A stretch of DNA of 64,000 nucleotides from Pseudonocardiaceae bacterium (GTDB lineage Bacteria; Actinomycetota; Actinomycetes; Mycobacteriales; Pseudonocardiaceae). The notes beneath the pieces were generated by a model. It saw only the letters and a list, made by a program, of their open reading frames with translations, was not told where the DNA came from and ran no database searches. The DNA lies in NCBI GenBank assembly GCA_009379845.1, contig WHSZ01000008.1, positions 1 through 64,000 on the forward strand. The letters are read 5' to 3'. Shown here in pieces: positions 35,417-44,927 of this stretch. The translations under genes were made by a program, and so were the position numbers. Every line of letters begins with the position of its first letter. Within the stretch, counting starts at the first letter, position 1.

Positions 35417-37753
35417 TTGTCAACTTCGTCGAGTAGTCAAGACGATCGTCACAAAGCAGCCGAAATCGAGCGTGAACAAGAATACGTGTCGATGTTGTAT
35501 GGCCGACTCGACGATTTGCGGGAGCGGACATCCACGAGGCTGTCCAAGGTATTGCGGGAGACGAGCAGCAATCATCAGCATCAGAGGGAACGCGACGTCG
35601 CAACCTCGATGTACACCGATCAACTATCCCAATTCAGCGCGGTTGAAAACGGGTTGTGCTTCGGTCGATTGGATCTCGACAACGCGGATAACGACAATTT
35701 CCACGACGCGAATCTTGAGTACCAGTACATCGGGCGCATTGGATTATTCAACGAAGAAGGTGCCTACGAGCCCCTGTTGATGGACTGGCGCGCACCCGCC
35801 GCGCGCCCCTTCTATCTCGCCACCGCGGCCGCACCGGACGGTGTCCGGCGACGCAGGCACATTCGGACCCAACGCCGGTCCGTGATCGATATCGACGACG
35901 AGATTCTCGATCTGGAACACGCCGACCCGAGCAGGCACGACGGGCTGGCAGGCGAGTCCGCGCTGCTCGCGGCGCTGAACGCGAGCCGCACCGGTCAGAT
36001 GAGCGACATCGTGGCCACCATCCAGGCCGAGCAAGACCGGATCATCCGGTCCGGGTTGAACGGGGTACTGGTGGTGCAGGGCGGCCCGGGAACCGGAAAG
36101 ACGGCCGTGGCACTACATCGCGCCGCCTACCTGCTCTACACCTACCGTGAGCAGCTGTCCAAGCGCGGTGTCCTCGTCGTCGGGCCGAACACCACGTTCC
36201 TGCGCTACATCGGCCAGGTGCTGCCGTCCCTCGGCGAAACGGACGTGCTGCTGTGCACGGTCGGCCAGCTCTACCCTGGCCTTTCCGCGCGCGGCCGGGA
36301 ATCCGCTGAAGCCGCGGAGATCAAGGGACGGCCGGACATGACGAAGGTGCTGGCGGCCGCGGTGCGGGATCGGCAGCGTGTTCCCGAGGACGCGCTGGAG
36401 ATCGTCTTCGAGCGGGACACGCTCCGGCTGGATCGGCGCACCTGCGTCCAGGCACGCGGTCAGGCGCGACGCTCGCGGCGGGCGCACAACGAGGCACGAC
36501 CGCTCTTCGAGCAGGAGATCATCAACGCGCTCGCCGGCCAGGTGGCCGAGCGGTTGGGTGCCGATCTGCTCGAGGAAGCCGATATCGAGGACATTCGCCG
36601 CGAGCTGCGCGAATCCGAGAACGTGCGGGACGCGCTCGACTGGCTGTGGCCGCTGCTCTCCCCCGAGCAGTTGCTCACCGATCTGTTCTGCTCGCCAGCC
36701 AGGCTGACGGCGGCCATGCCGGGGTTTCCCACCGCCGAGAAGGACCTGCTGCTGCGGGAGCCGACCGCCGAGTGGACCCCGGCCGACGCGCCGCTGCTGG
36801 ACGAGGCCGCGGAGCTGCTCGGCGAACACGACCCCGAAGCGGCGGCCCGCGAGGAACGGCAGCGCCGCCAGGCGATCGACTACGCGCAGGGCGTGCTGGA
36901 CATCATGGAGCTCGAGGACGACGCCGACCCGGACATCCTGATGGCCACCGATCTGCTCGACGCGTACCGGCTGGCCGAGCGGCACGAGCGCGCCGCGCCG
37001 CATACCACGGCCGAACGTGCCGCGGCCGACCGCACCTGGACGTTCGGGCACGTGATAGTCGACGAGGCACAGGAACTCTCCGCGATGGCGTGGCGGGTGC
37101 TGATGCGCCGCTGCCCGAGCCGGTCGATGACACTGGTCGGAGATGTGGCGCAGACCGGCGGGCTGGCCGGCAGCGCGTCGTGGAAACAGGCGCTCGCGCC
37201 ATACGTCGCCGACCGGTGGCGGCTGGAGGAGCTGACCGTCAACTACCGCACCCCCAGCGAGATCATGCACGTCGCGGCCGATGTGCTCGCCGATATCGAC
37301 CCCACGCTGCGGCCGCCCCGCTCGGTGCGGCACACCGGGGTCGAGCCGTGGACCCAGCCGCTCGATCCGGCCGAGCTCGGTGTCCAGCTTGCGGATCTGG
37401 TCGGCAAGGAGGCGGTGCGGGTGGGTGACGGGCGACTGGCCGTACTGGTGCCGGCTGACCGGGTTCGCGAGCTAGGCACGGCGATCGCATCGGAGGTGCC
37501 GGATGCCGCGCTCGGCGCCGATCCCGATCTGTCGGCCAGGGTCGTGACGCTCAGCGTGGAGCAGGCAAAGGGGCTCGAGTTCGACTCGGTGCTGGTGGTG
37601 GAACCACGGGCGATCCTGGATGCGTCGCCGCGTGGCGCGAACGATCTGTACGTCGCGCTCACCAGGGCGACTCAGCGGCTCGGCCTGGTGCACACCGGAG
37701 CACTCCCAGCCGTACTCGCCCGCCTCAACGACCGTGATATGGCGCCCAGCTGA
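35417..37753 (+). CDS. helD: HelD-like RNA polymerase-associated helicase
   Basis: 778 residues from the TTG at 35417, preceded by AAAGGTGGGG. The N-terminal coiled coil (KAAEIEREQEYVSMLYGRL) and the following globular region precede Walker A GGPGTGKTA near residues 221-229; VIVDEAQELS is Walker B and EQAKGLEFDSV and YVALTRATQRL are UvrD-type motifs. Actinobacterial HelD removes stalled or drug-bound RNA polymerase from DNA, and HelR variants confer rifamycin tolerance. Earlier starts exist in this frame (TTG 35354, GTG 35387) without ribosome sites. The 5' part is markedly less GC-rich. Convergent with meaB; its stop abuts a palindrome copy. Confidence 0.82.
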   Translation: MSTSSSSQDDRHKAAEIEREQEYVSMLYGRLDDLRERTSTRLSKVLRETSSNHQHQRERDVATSMYTDQLSQFSAVENGLCFGRLDLDNADNDNFHDANLEYQYIGRIGLFNEEGAYEPLLMDWRAPAARPFYLATAAAPDGVRRRRHIRTQRRSVIDIDDEILDLEHADPSRHDGLAGESALLAALNASRTGQMSDIVATIQAEQDRIIRSGLNGVLVVQGGPGTGKTAVALHRAAYLLYTYREQLSKRGVLVVGPNTTFLRYIGQVLPSLGETDVLLCTVGQLYPGLSARGRESAEAAEIKGRPDMTKVLAAAVRDRQRVPEDALEIVFERDTLRLDRRTCVQARGQARRSRRAHNEARPLFEQEIINALAGQVAERLGADLLEEADIEDIRRELRESENVRDALDWLWPLLSPEQLLTDLFCSPARLTAAMPGFPTAEKDLLLREPTAEWTPADAPLLDEAAELLGEHDPEAAAREERQRRQAIDYAQGVLDIMELEDDADPDILMATDLLDAYRLAERHERAAPHTTAERAAADRTWTFGHVIVDEAQELSAMAWRVLMRRCPSRSMTLVGDVAQTGGLAGSASWKQALAPYVADRWRLEELTVNYRTPSEIMHVAADVLADIDPTLRPPRSVRHTGVEPWTQPLDPAELGVQLADLVGKEAVRVGDGRLAVLVPADRVRELGTAIASEVPDAALGADPDLSARVVTLSVEQAKGLEFDSVLVVEPRAILDASPRGANDLYVALTRATQRLGLVHTGALPAVLARLNDRDMAPS

Positions 37754-37778
37754 CCGCAATATGGATGCATATTGGGCT
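37753..37778. repeat. Dispersed AT-rich palindrome, copy 4
   Basis: ACCGCAATATG with GATG loop and CATATTGGGCT: the left arm is identical to copy 1, while the right arm has diverged over its last four bases. It bridges the stop codons of convergent helD and meaB. Confidence 0.75.
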
Positions 37779-38773
37779 CAGCGACCCAGGTCCGCGATCA
37801 GGGAGTCGGCGGCGGCGTAGGGGTCGAGTTCCCTGCCGACCACCCTGGCAGCCAGCGAGTCAAGCGCGTCGCCACCCCGCAGGTCGCCGAGTTCGGCGCG
37901 GAGCCGTTCGATGGCGATCGCCTCGACCTCGCTGCTCGCCCTGCGCTGCCGGCGGCGCGCGAGCTCACCGGACTCGTTCATCCAGTCGTGGTGCGCGCTG
38001 ATCGACTCGACGATCTCGTCGATCCCCTCATCGCGGGACGCGACGCTCTGCACGATCCGGGGACGCCAGCTCGGCCCTCCCATATTCGACGAGCCGAGCT
38101 CTTTGCGGCCAAGGGAAATCATCTGTTTCAGATCTCGCACCACGGACTCGGCTCCGTCCCGGTCCGCCTTGTTCACCACGAACACGTCGGCGATCTCGAG
38201 CACGCCGGCCTTGGCGGCCTGGATACCGTCACCCATCCCCGGCGCGAGCAACACCACCGTGGTGTCGGCGAGCGACACCACGTCCACTTCGGACTGTCCA
38301 ACCCCGACAGTCTCGATCAGCACGACGTCGAAGCCGGCGGCGTCCAGCACCCTGGCCGCCTGGGGCGTGGCCCACGCCAGCCCACCGAGGTGCCCGCGGG
38401 TCGCCATGGATCGGATGAACACCCCGGAATCTGTGGCGTGCTCGCCCATCCGGATGCGGTCCCCGAGCAGCGCGCCGCCGGAGAACGGCGAGGACGGATC
38501 CACGGCCAGCACGCCGACCCGCTTTCCGCCCGCGCGCAACGACGACACCAGCGCGGAGGTGGCTGTCGACTTACCGACGCCGGGCGGACCGGTGAATCCG
38601 ACGATCTGCGCGTTCCCGGTGTGCGGCACGAGCGCGCTGGCAAGCTCGGGCAGCTGCGGATGACCGTCCTCGATCAACGAGATGAGCCGGCCGACCGCGC
38701 GGGGCTGCCCATCGCGAGCACGGTGGACCAGCTCGGAAATCGGCGCGGCGGGTGGCACGGACTCCAGTGTCAC
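37778..38773 (-). CDS. meaB: MeaB-type GTPase chaperone of methylmalonyl-CoA mutase
   Basis: 331 residues from GTG at 38771-38773, sharing GTGA with the thiolase stop. Walker [10 protein letters not shown] at 62-70, a long switch region ([12 protein letters not shown]) and the base-recognition motif NKAD are intact. G3E GTPases of this family gate cobalamin loading and protect the mutase from inactivation; ethylmalonyl-CoA mutase can also be the partner. The mutase subunits are not in this window. Confidence 0.9.
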   Translation of the reverse strand: MTLESVPPAAPISELVHRARDGQPRAVGRLISLIEDGHPQLPELASALVPHTGNAQIVGFTGPPGVGKSTATSALVSSLRAGGKRVGVLAVDPSSPFSGGALLGDRIRMGEHATDSGVFIRSMATRGHLGGLAWATPQAARVLDAAGFDVVLIETVGVGQSEVDVVSLADTTVVLLAPGMGDGIQAAKAGVLEIADVFVVNKADRDGAESVVRDLKQMISLGRKELGSSNMGGPSWRPRIVQSVASRDEGIDEIVESISAHHDWMNESGELARRRQRRASSEVEAIAIERLRAELGDLRGGDALDSLAARVVGRELDPYAAADSLIADLGR

Positions 38774-39948
38774 ACCCGGATAAGCAGGGCGTCGCCCTGG
38801 CCACCGCCGCCGCACAGCGCGGCCGCACCGAGGCCACCGCCCCGTCGCTTGAGCTCATGGGCGAGGTGCACCACGAGCCGTGCGCCGGACGCGCCGATCG
38901 GGTGGCCGAGTGCGATTGCTCCACCGTCCACATTGACCTTTTCGGGGTCGATTCCGAGCTGCTTGGTTGACACTAGACCGACCGCGGCGAACGCCTCGTT
39001 GATCTCCACGAGGTCCACCGCGTGCAGCTCGGTCTTCTCCTTGGCCAGCGCGGTCTTGATCGCGTTCGCCGGCTGCTCGTGCAGGCTCGCGTCCGGGCCG
39101 GCGACCACGCCGTGCGCGCCGATCTCGGCCAGCCACTCCAGCCCGAGCTCCTCGGCCTTCGCCTTGCTCATAACCACGACGGCGGCGGCACCGTCGGAGA
39201 TCTGGGAGGCCGAGCCCGCGGTGATGGTGCCGTCCGCGGAGAACGCGGGCCGCAGCTTGGCCAGCCCCTCGGCGGTGGTGTCCGCGCGCACTCCTTCATC
39301 CGTGCTGAACTCCACCGGATCACCCTTGCGCTGCGGGATGGTCACCGGCGCGAGCTCCTCGGTGAACCGGCCGCCGTCCATCGCGGCCGCGGCGCGCTGG
39401 TGCGAGCGGGCGGAGAACTCGTCCTGCTCCTCGCGGGTCAGCCCGTAGCGGGCGTTGTACTTCTCCGTCGAGGCGCCCATCGCGACCTGGTCGAACGCGC
39501 AGTGCAGGCCGTCGTAGGCCATGTGATCGACAAGGGTGGTGTCGCCGTACTTGAAGCCGGACCGGGACTTCGGCAGCAGGTGCGGGGCCTGGGTCATGGA
39601 TTCCTGGCCGCCGGCCACGACGATCTCGAACTCGCCGGCCCGGATCAGCTGGTCGGCGAGCGCGATCGAGTCGAGGCCGGACAAGCAGACCTTGTTCACG
39701 GTCAGCGCGGGCACGTCCATCCCGATACCGGCGTTCACCGCGGCCTGCCGGGCAGGGATCTGGCCCGCGCCGGCGGTGAGCACCTGGCCCATGATCACGT
39801 ACTGCACCTGTTCCGGGCTGACCCCGGAGCGCTCGAGCGCCGCCTTGATCGCGACACCGCTGAGCTGCGCACCGGAGAAGTCCTTGAGCGAGCCGAGCAA
39901 GCGTCCCATCGGGGTGCGTGCCCCGGACACAATCACCGAACCGGACAT
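38770..39948 (-). CDS. Acetyl-CoA C-acetyltransferase (thiolase)
   Basis: 392 residues. Nucleophile C88 in NKVCLSG, H349 in GHPIGASG and C379 in CGGGGQG complete the thiolase triad. Condenses two acetyl-CoA into acetoacetyl-CoA, or cleaves 3-ketoacyl-CoA (FadA4/PhaA type). The gene runs into meaB with a 4-nt overlap and is divergent from the epimerase gene, the arrangement I recall also from Streptomyces. Confidence 0.9.
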   Translation of the reverse strand: MSGSVIVSGARTPMGRLLGSLKDFSGAQLSGVAIKAALERSGVSPEQVQYVIMGQVLTAGAGQIPARQAAVNAGIGMDVPALTVNKVCLSGLDSIALADQLIRAGEFEIVVAGGQESMTQAPHLLPKSRSGFKYGDTTLVDHMAYDGLHCAFDQVAMGASTEKYNARYGLTREEQDEFSARSHQRAAAAMDGGRFTEELAPVTIPQRKGDPVEFSTDEGVRADTTAEGLAKLRPAFSADGTITAGSASQISDGAAAVVVMSKAKAEELGLEWLAEIGAHGVVAGPDASLHEQPANAIKTALAKEKTELHAVDLVEINEAFAAVGLVSTKQLGIDPEKVNVDGGAIALGHPIGASGARLVVHLAHELKRRGGGLGAAALCGGGGQGDALLIRV

Positions 39949-40094
39949 GAGGCCGCCTCCAAACGAGCTGACGAACGCTGATTAACTCCTGACCATACCG
40001 CTCGGTAGCTTTCTGTTCGTGTGAGTAGTTTTACACCGGGGTGCTGGTGGCTGAAACGTATTGGTAACCGCCGGTGACCCGTAAACTCGCCGGT

Positions 40095-40547
40095 ATGACA
40101 GCAGCTCTGCGGCATTTCGTCACGGCCATCGACCACGTTGGCGTGGCCGTTCCGGATCTTGACCAGGCGATTGCCTTCTACCGGGACACCTTCGGTCTGG
40201 AAGCCGTACACACCGAGGAGAACACCGAGCAGGGCGTGCGTGAGGCGATGCTGCGCGCTCCTGGGGACACCGGTTCGGGCAGCGCGGTCCAGCTGCTCGC
40301 ACCGCTGAACGACGATTCCACGATCGCGAAGTTCTTGGACCGCAACGGGCCCGGCCTGCAGCAGCTGGCCTACCGGGTGCAGGACATCGACGCGGTAACC
40401 GCGGAGTTGAAGGAACGCGGGCTGCGGGTTCTCTACCCGGAGGCCAAGCGCGGCACCGCGAACAGCAGGGTGAACTTCGTGCACCCGAAGGACGCCGGCG
40501 GCGTGTTGGTAGAGCTGGTCGAGCCTGCCGGCTCGACCAGCTCGTGA
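40095..40547 (+). CDS. mce: Methylmalonyl/ethylmalonyl-CoA epimerase
   Basis: 150 residues from ATG at 40095. A vicinal-oxygen-chelate fold with H14 in IDHVGVAV, the central GSAVQLLAPL strand and VLVELVEP at the end supply the metal ligands. It interconverts the 2R and 2S forms of methylmalonyl-CoA and often ethylmalonyl-CoA. No ribosome site; TAAACT lies 7 nt before the ATG, so a leaderless message is likely. Its stop is inside the arm of the convergent terminator. Confidence 0.9.
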   Translation: MTAALRHFVTAIDHVGVAVPDLDQAIAFYRDTFGLEAVHTEENTEQGVREAMLRAPGDTGSGSAVQLLAPLNDDSTIAKFLDRNGPGLQQLAYRVQDIDAVTAELKERGLRVLYPEAKRGTANSRVNFVHPKDAGGVLVELVEPAGSTSS

Positions 40548-40622
40548 GTCAGCGAGACCTGCTCGCAGGGTTGAGCCATTCAACACAGTTGGGTGCTATA
40601 ACCCTTAAAAAGACTCACGAGC
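40540..40622. terminator. Long convergent terminator-like element, second copy
   Basis: Arms GCTCGTGAGTC (40540-40550) and GACTCACGAGC (40612-40622) enclose 61 nt. The right 30 nt (40592-40621) are the exact reverse complement of 7595-7624. The epimerase stop (40545-40547) and the TetR stop (40605-40607) both lie within the element. Confidence 0.7.
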
Positions 40623-41234
40623 GCGCAGCGCTTGCGCGACGAAGTCGACCTCGCGCTGCATGTCGTCCGTTGACTCGTCGTCCCGTTCGCTCTCCTGGGA
40701 GTGCCGGGCGACCGAGTGGCGATAGCTCACCGCGAGCGCGAGCAGGTCGGCGGCGCTGTCCACGTCGGTCATCGTGAGCCTGCCGGCGCCGGCCGCTGCG
40801 GTGATCACCGCGCGCACCTGCGCCACGATGCGCTGGTACCGGTCCCGCAGCGCGTCCCGCACGGCCTGGTGGGTATCCGCCTCCCGCCACAGCAGGTGCG
40901 AGAGCACCCTGGAGGCTTCGAGGCGAGCGTCCAATTCGGCCACCAACCGTCGCAAACTGGTGGCCACGTCGCCCTTCACCACCACTGACGACGGCTCGAT
41001 GGCCTCCGAAGGCAACCGGTCGACGAGCGCGACGAGGAGATCACGCTTGCGGCGGAAGTAGTAGTGCACGAGCCCCTTCGGCACCCCGGCGCGCTCGGCG
41101 ATCCGAGACGTCGGCGTTGCGTCGAAACCACCTTCGGCGAATAGCTCCTCGGCAGCGATCAGGATGCGCTCACGCGCGGAACCATCCTGATCCAAACCGT
41201 CCTGTTTCGCCGAGTCATCCTGCGACCGAGCCAC
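40605..41234 (-). CDS. TetR-family regulator near the acyl-CoA genes
   Basis: 209 residues from GTG at 41232-41234, fixed by AAGGAG six bases upstream. The TetR helix-turn-helix (TPTSRIAERAGVPKGLVHYYFRRK) spans residues about 40-65, the rest is helical. The C-terminus Arg-Glu-Ser-Phe-stop is encoded by the same repeat arm that ends the TetR gene at 7611. A 13-bp inverted repeat 43 nt upstream is its candidate operator. It could control the divergent SPW/ccr side or the epimerase side; which is not visible. Confidence 0.8.
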   Translation of the reverse strand: MARSQDDSAKQDGLDQDGSARERILIAAEELFAEGGFDATPTSRIAERAGVPKGLVHYYFRRKRDLLVALVDRLPSEAIEPSSVVVKGDVATSLRRLVAELDARLEASRVLSHLLWREADTHQAVRDALRDRYQRIVAQVRAVITAAAGAGRLTMTDVDSAADLLALAVSYRHSVARHSQESERDDESTDDMQREVDFVAQALRARESF

Positions 41235-41276
41235 CGAAACTCCTTGGCATGGGCACCAGCGGGCCGAAATTACGAG

Positions 41277-41320
41277 GGGCCCATAACGTAACCACGCTAT
41301 GCGCGCCACGTCATGGGCCC
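41277..41320. promoter_or_regulatory. Candidate operator upstream of the TetR gene
   Basis: Arms GGGCCCATAACGT (41277-41289) and ACGTCATGGGCCC (41308-41320) match in 12 of 13 positions around an 18-nt spacer that includes AT-rich bases. Location 43 nt from the TetR start suits an autoregulatory site. Confidence 0.5.
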
Positions 41321-41393
41321 TCAAACTACTGGCCAAGTAAACACAGCGTCCGCCCGTCGTTCGGCTGACCATCCGAGCGGCGTGCGACGCCCG

Positions 41394-41765
41394 TTAGTGC
41401 TGGCCGGCCGCCCGCTGGTGCGCGGTGTTCGCGGCGGGCAACGCCGCCGCCCCCGCGAGGACGATCAGCACACCGCCGATCCACGACGTCCAGGCCGCCC
41501 CGGTCATCTCGGTGTAGCTCATCACCCATGGAGAGATGAACAGCAGCACACCGAGCACCATCTGGATCCACTCCGAGTACACCATCCCCGGCATGGCCAG
41601 CGACGCGATCCCATCCAACGCGACGAGTGCGCCCAGCACGACCATCGTCCACAACGCTGCCGTGGATGTGTCGAACCACAGCGGGCTCAGGGCGACGACG
41701 ATACCGAATACGACCTCGCCCCAGTCCTGCCAGCGAACCCATGGCCTTGTCGAGAGATCACTCAT
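41394..41765 (-). CDS. SPW-repeat membrane protein
   Basis: 123 residues from ATG at 41763-41765 with GGAGGTGG as a strong ribosome site. Four membrane helices in two repeats, each carrying an SP(W/L)W-like motif (ALSPLWF and ISPWVMSY). This is the SPW repeat family of unknown function, common in actinobacteria. Divergent from ccr across a 251-bp gap that contains a CCCGCGGG-t-CCCGCGGG structure near 41810. Confidence 0.8.
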   Translation of the reverse strand: MSDLSTRPWVRWQDWGEVVFGIVVALSPLWFDTSTAALWTMVVLGALVALDGIASLAMPGMVYSEWIQMVLGVLLFISPWVMSYTEMTGAAWTSWIGGVLIVLAGAAALPAANTAHQRAAGQH

Positions 41766-42016
41766 CGAAACCACCTCCGTTTTACAGAGATCAGGCAGAA
41801 CATGACTACCCGCGGGTCCCGCGGGAGTCACATCCTGATGATCTCGGGCTGACAACACAAAGTATCCTCCTTGATTGGCCAGCCGGTCAAACGCAATCGG
41901 TGTTCTGCCACCCCATTGCGTGCCCTCACTCACACCGCTTGCGACCGCAGCGTTACCCGCCGGTAGCCTCATTCGACAATTGCGATGCCCGAAGCCGAGC
42001 CGCCTGGAGATTCGCC

Positions 42017-43357
42017 GTGCGAAAGATCCTGGACACCATCATTGCCGACGAGCCGGACCGCGCCGACCAACTCGCCGATCTCCCCGTACCGGACAGCTAC
42101 CGCGGAATGACCGTGCACGCGGACGAGACCGCCATGTTCGACGGCATGGCGAGCCGCGACAAAGATCCTCGGCAGTCGCTGCACCTGGACGAGGTGGCGA
42201 CCCCGGAGCTGGGTCCCGGCGAGGCGATCGTCGCGGTGATGGCCAGCGCGATCAACTACAACACGGTGTGGACCTCGATCTTCGAGCCGCTGTCCACGTT
42301 CAAGTTCCTGCGGCGCTACGGCAAGCTCTCACCGCTGGCCAAGCGGCACGACCTGCCGTATCACGTGGTCGGCTCCGACCTCGCGGGCGTGGTGCTGCGC
42401 ACCGGTCCCGGGGTGCACACCTGGAAGCCCGGCGACGAGGTCGTCGCGCACTGCTTGAATGTCGAGCTCGAGGGCCCGGACGGGCACAACGACACGATGC
42501 TGGATTCCGAACAGCGAATCTGGGGCTTCGAGACGAACTTCGGCGGGCTCGCCGAGCTGTCCCTGGTCAAGACGAACCAGCTGATGCCGAAGCCCGCGCA
42601 CCTCACCTGGGAGGAGGCGGCGTGCCCCGGCCTGGTCAACTCGACCGCGTACCGCCAGCTGGTCTCCCGCAACGGCGCCGACATGAAGCAGGGCGACGTC
42701 GTGCTGATCTGGGGTGCTTCCGGCGGCCTTGGCTCGTACGCCACCCAGTTCGCCCTGAACGGCGGCGCGATCCCGGTGTGCGTGGTCTCCAGCGAGGCAA
42801 AGGCGGAGATCTGCCGCAAGATGGGCGCGGAGCTGATCATCGACCGGAACGCCGAGGGCTACCAGTTCTGGAAGGACGAGCACACCCAGGATCAGAAGGA
42901 GTGGCAGCGGTTCGGAGCGAAGATCCGCGAGCTGACCGGCGGGGAGGACCCGGACATCGTGTTCGAGCACCCCGGTAAGGAGACCTTCGGTGCGTCGGTG
43001 TACGTCGCTCGAAGGGGCGGCACGATCGTGACCTGCGCGTCCACCTCGGGCTACACGCACACCTACGACAACCGCTACCTGTGGATGAACCTCAAGCGGA
43101 TCATCGGCTCGCATTTCGCCAACTACCGGGAATCCTGGGAGGCCAACCGGCTGATCGCCAAGGGGCTGATCCACCCGACGCTGTCCAAGGCCTACCCGCT
43201 CGCCGATACCGGGCAGGCCGCGCTGGACGTGCACCACAACGCTCACCAAGGCAAGGTCGGCGTGTTGTGCCTGGCTCCCGAGGAGGGGCTCGGCGTGCGG
43301 GATCCGGAGGCGCGGGAACGTCACTTGTCGGCGATCAACCGATTCCGCGGCGTATAA
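42017..43357 (+). CDS. ccr: Crotonyl-CoA carboxylase/reductase
   Basis: 446 residues from GTG at 42017, GGAGA ribosome site. A medium-chain dehydrogenase fold with GASGGLGSYATQFAL for NADPH. The motifs known to hold CO2 in this enzyme are present: INYNTVW, WGFETNFGG and GSHFANYRE. It reductively carboxylates crotonyl-CoA to ethylmalonyl-CoA, for the ethylmalonyl-CoA pathway or polyketide extender supply. It lies 1.5 kb from the epimerase and 2 kb from the thiolase, which makes its direct precursor acetoacetyl-CoA. Confidence 0.93.
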   Translation: MRKILDTIIADEPDRADQLADLPVPDSYRGMTVHADETAMFDGMASRDKDPRQSLHLDEVATPELGPGEAIVAVMASAINYNTVWTSIFEPLSTFKFLRRYGKLSPLAKRHDLPYHVVGSDLAGVVLRTGPGVHTWKPGDEVVAHCLNVELEGPDGHNDTMLDSEQRIWGFETNFGGLAELSLVKTNQLMPKPAHLTWEEAACPGLVNSTAYRQLVSRNGADMKQGDVVLIWGASGGLGSYATQFALNGGAIPVCVVSSEAKAEICRKMGAELIIDRNAEGYQFWKDEHTQDQKEWQRFGAKIRELTGGEDPDIVFEHPGKETFGASVYVARRGGTIVTCASTSGYTHTYDNRYLWMNLKRIIGSHFANYRESWEANRLIAKGLIHPTLSKAYPLADTGQAALDVHHNAHQGKVGVLCLAPEEGLGVRDPEARERHLSAINRFRGV

Positions 43358-43414
43358 CAAACGAACACGGGGAGCTGACCGACGCGAGCACCCGTGCGAG
43401 GTACCGTGACCCAC

Positions 43415-44794
43415 ATGGGGTTAAGCGACGAACGCGAGCTCGTTCCGCTCGGTGCCGGGTTCGACATCACGAAGCGCGGCTACAGCCGGACGCAGGTCGA
43501 GGAACACCTCGAGCGCCTGGACGGTGAGCTCAAGCAGCTCGCCTACGACCGGGACGCCGCGTACTCGCAGGCCAATGACCTCGCCCGGCAGCTCGAAGTG
43601 GCACGCTCCGAGATCGACGACCTGCGCGGCCAGGTCGACCGGCTCTCCCTGCCGCCAACCACCCTCGAGGGGCTCTCCGAGCGGCTCCAGCGGATGCTCC
43701 GGCTCGCCCAGGACGAGGCGACCGAGACCAAGGCTCGCGCGGAGGCCGAGGCCGGGCACATCCGGGCCAAGGCCGAGTCGGACGCCAGCGAGATGCGTGC
43801 CCGCTACGACAAGATGCTCACCGAGCTCGACGAGCGGCGCACCGAGATGGAGACAGAGCACCGCGAGGTGCTGGAGAACGCGCGTGCCAAGGCCGAAGAG
43901 ATCGTCACGACGGCCAAGGAAGAACGCGACAAAGCGGACGTCGAGGCCGAGCAGCGCCGAATCCAGGTCGAAGAAGACTTCGAGATCGCCATGGCCACCC
44001 GGCGCACCGAGTCGATGCGGCAACTGGCCGAGCAGGAGGCCACCAGCAAGGCGGAGGCCGAGCGGCGGGTCAGGGAAGCCACCGACGAAGCCGCCGAGAT
44101 TCGCGAGCAGATCGCGCAGGAGCAGGCCACCAGTAAGGCGCAAGCGGAGCGCAGGCTGCGGGATTCCACCGAGGAGGCCAACCGGCGGCGGCACGACTCG
44201 ATCACCGAGGCGAACGCGCGGCTGCAGGAGGCAACCGACGAGGCGCACCGCCGGGTGCGGGACGCCACCGAGGAGGCCAACCGGCGGATCAACCACGCGG
44301 CCGACCGTGTGGAGGCGTTGCGGTCGTTGCGCTCCCGGATCGCCGGGCAGCTGCGTTCGGCCCGCAGCGTGCTGCAGGAGGCCAACTCGGCGCTGGACGA
44401 CTCCGATCCGGTACTCGAACCGCTGCCCGAGGAGCAACGACCCGCCACGCGGGAAGAGCCGTCGGCGCTGGAGGAGGACGCACCGACCGAGTCGAGCAGC
44501 GCAGCCGAGCACGGCCCGACCGGGCCGCCGGTGGAGCATTGGGAAGGCGACGGTACGGCGGAAGAGCAGCCGGAGGGCGAGGTGAACGCCGCGGACCCGC
44601 CGACCAAGCCGCAAACCTCCCGCGTCGAAAAGCCTCGGCCACAAACCGCACGGGTCCGGTCCAGCGCCCGCGGCGGCACCACCCCCGGTACGGATTCCAG
44701 GGCGGATTCCGCCGCGGAATCCAGCACGTCGACGACGTCGGACGGGGCGACCACGGAGTCCAGCTCGGAACCCGAGAGATCGAGTAGCCGGTAG
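43415..44794 (+). CDS. DivIVA-like coiled-coil protein
   Basis: 459 residues from ATG at 43415 (GTG at 43406 is possible). The N-terminus (GFDITKRGYSRTQVEEHL) resembles the DivIVA membrane-curvature-binding motif, followed by some 300 residues of highly charged coiled coil with repeated AERRVREATDEA-type blocks, then an acidic/Ser/Thr-rich, disordered 130-residue tail. Such proteins organise poles, septa or cytoskeletal scaffolds in actinobacteria; they are often misnamed cellulose-binding proteins. Confidence 0.78.
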   Translation: MGLSDERELVPLGAGFDITKRGYSRTQVEEHLERLDGELKQLAYDRDAAYSQANDLARQLEVARSEIDDLRGQVDRLSLPPTTLEGLSERLQRMLRLAQDEATETKARAEAEAGHIRAKAESDASEMRARYDKMLTELDERRTEMETEHREVLENARAKAEEIVTTAKEERDKADVEAEQRRIQVEEDFEIAMATRRTESMRQLAEQEATSKAEAERRVREATDEAAEIREQIAQEQATSKAQAERRLRDSTEEANRRRHDSITEANARLQEATDEAHRRVRDATEEANRRINHAADRVEALRSLRSRIAGQLRSARSVLQEANSALDDSDPVLEPLPEEQRPATREEPSALEEDAPTESSSAAEHGPTGPPVEHWEGDGTAEEQPEGEVNAADPPTKPQTSRVEKPRPQTARVRSSARGGTTPGTDSRADSAAESSTSTTSDGATTESSSEPERSSSR

Positions 44795-44927
44795 CCGAGC
44801 GAACGGTCCGTTGGCGTCGTGGGCAACGGAAATGGTGTGCGATAACGACACTGCGCTGCGCTGCACCACCCGCTAGTGTCAGGCCGGCACCGGCATGCTG
44901 GCTCACCACGTCCACGGGAGGATGTTC

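Noticed and set aside
43421-44869. 482-codon minus-strand frame opposite the DivIVA-like gene
   Set aside because: Antisense of a periodic coiled-coil sequence; no domain and no start signal.
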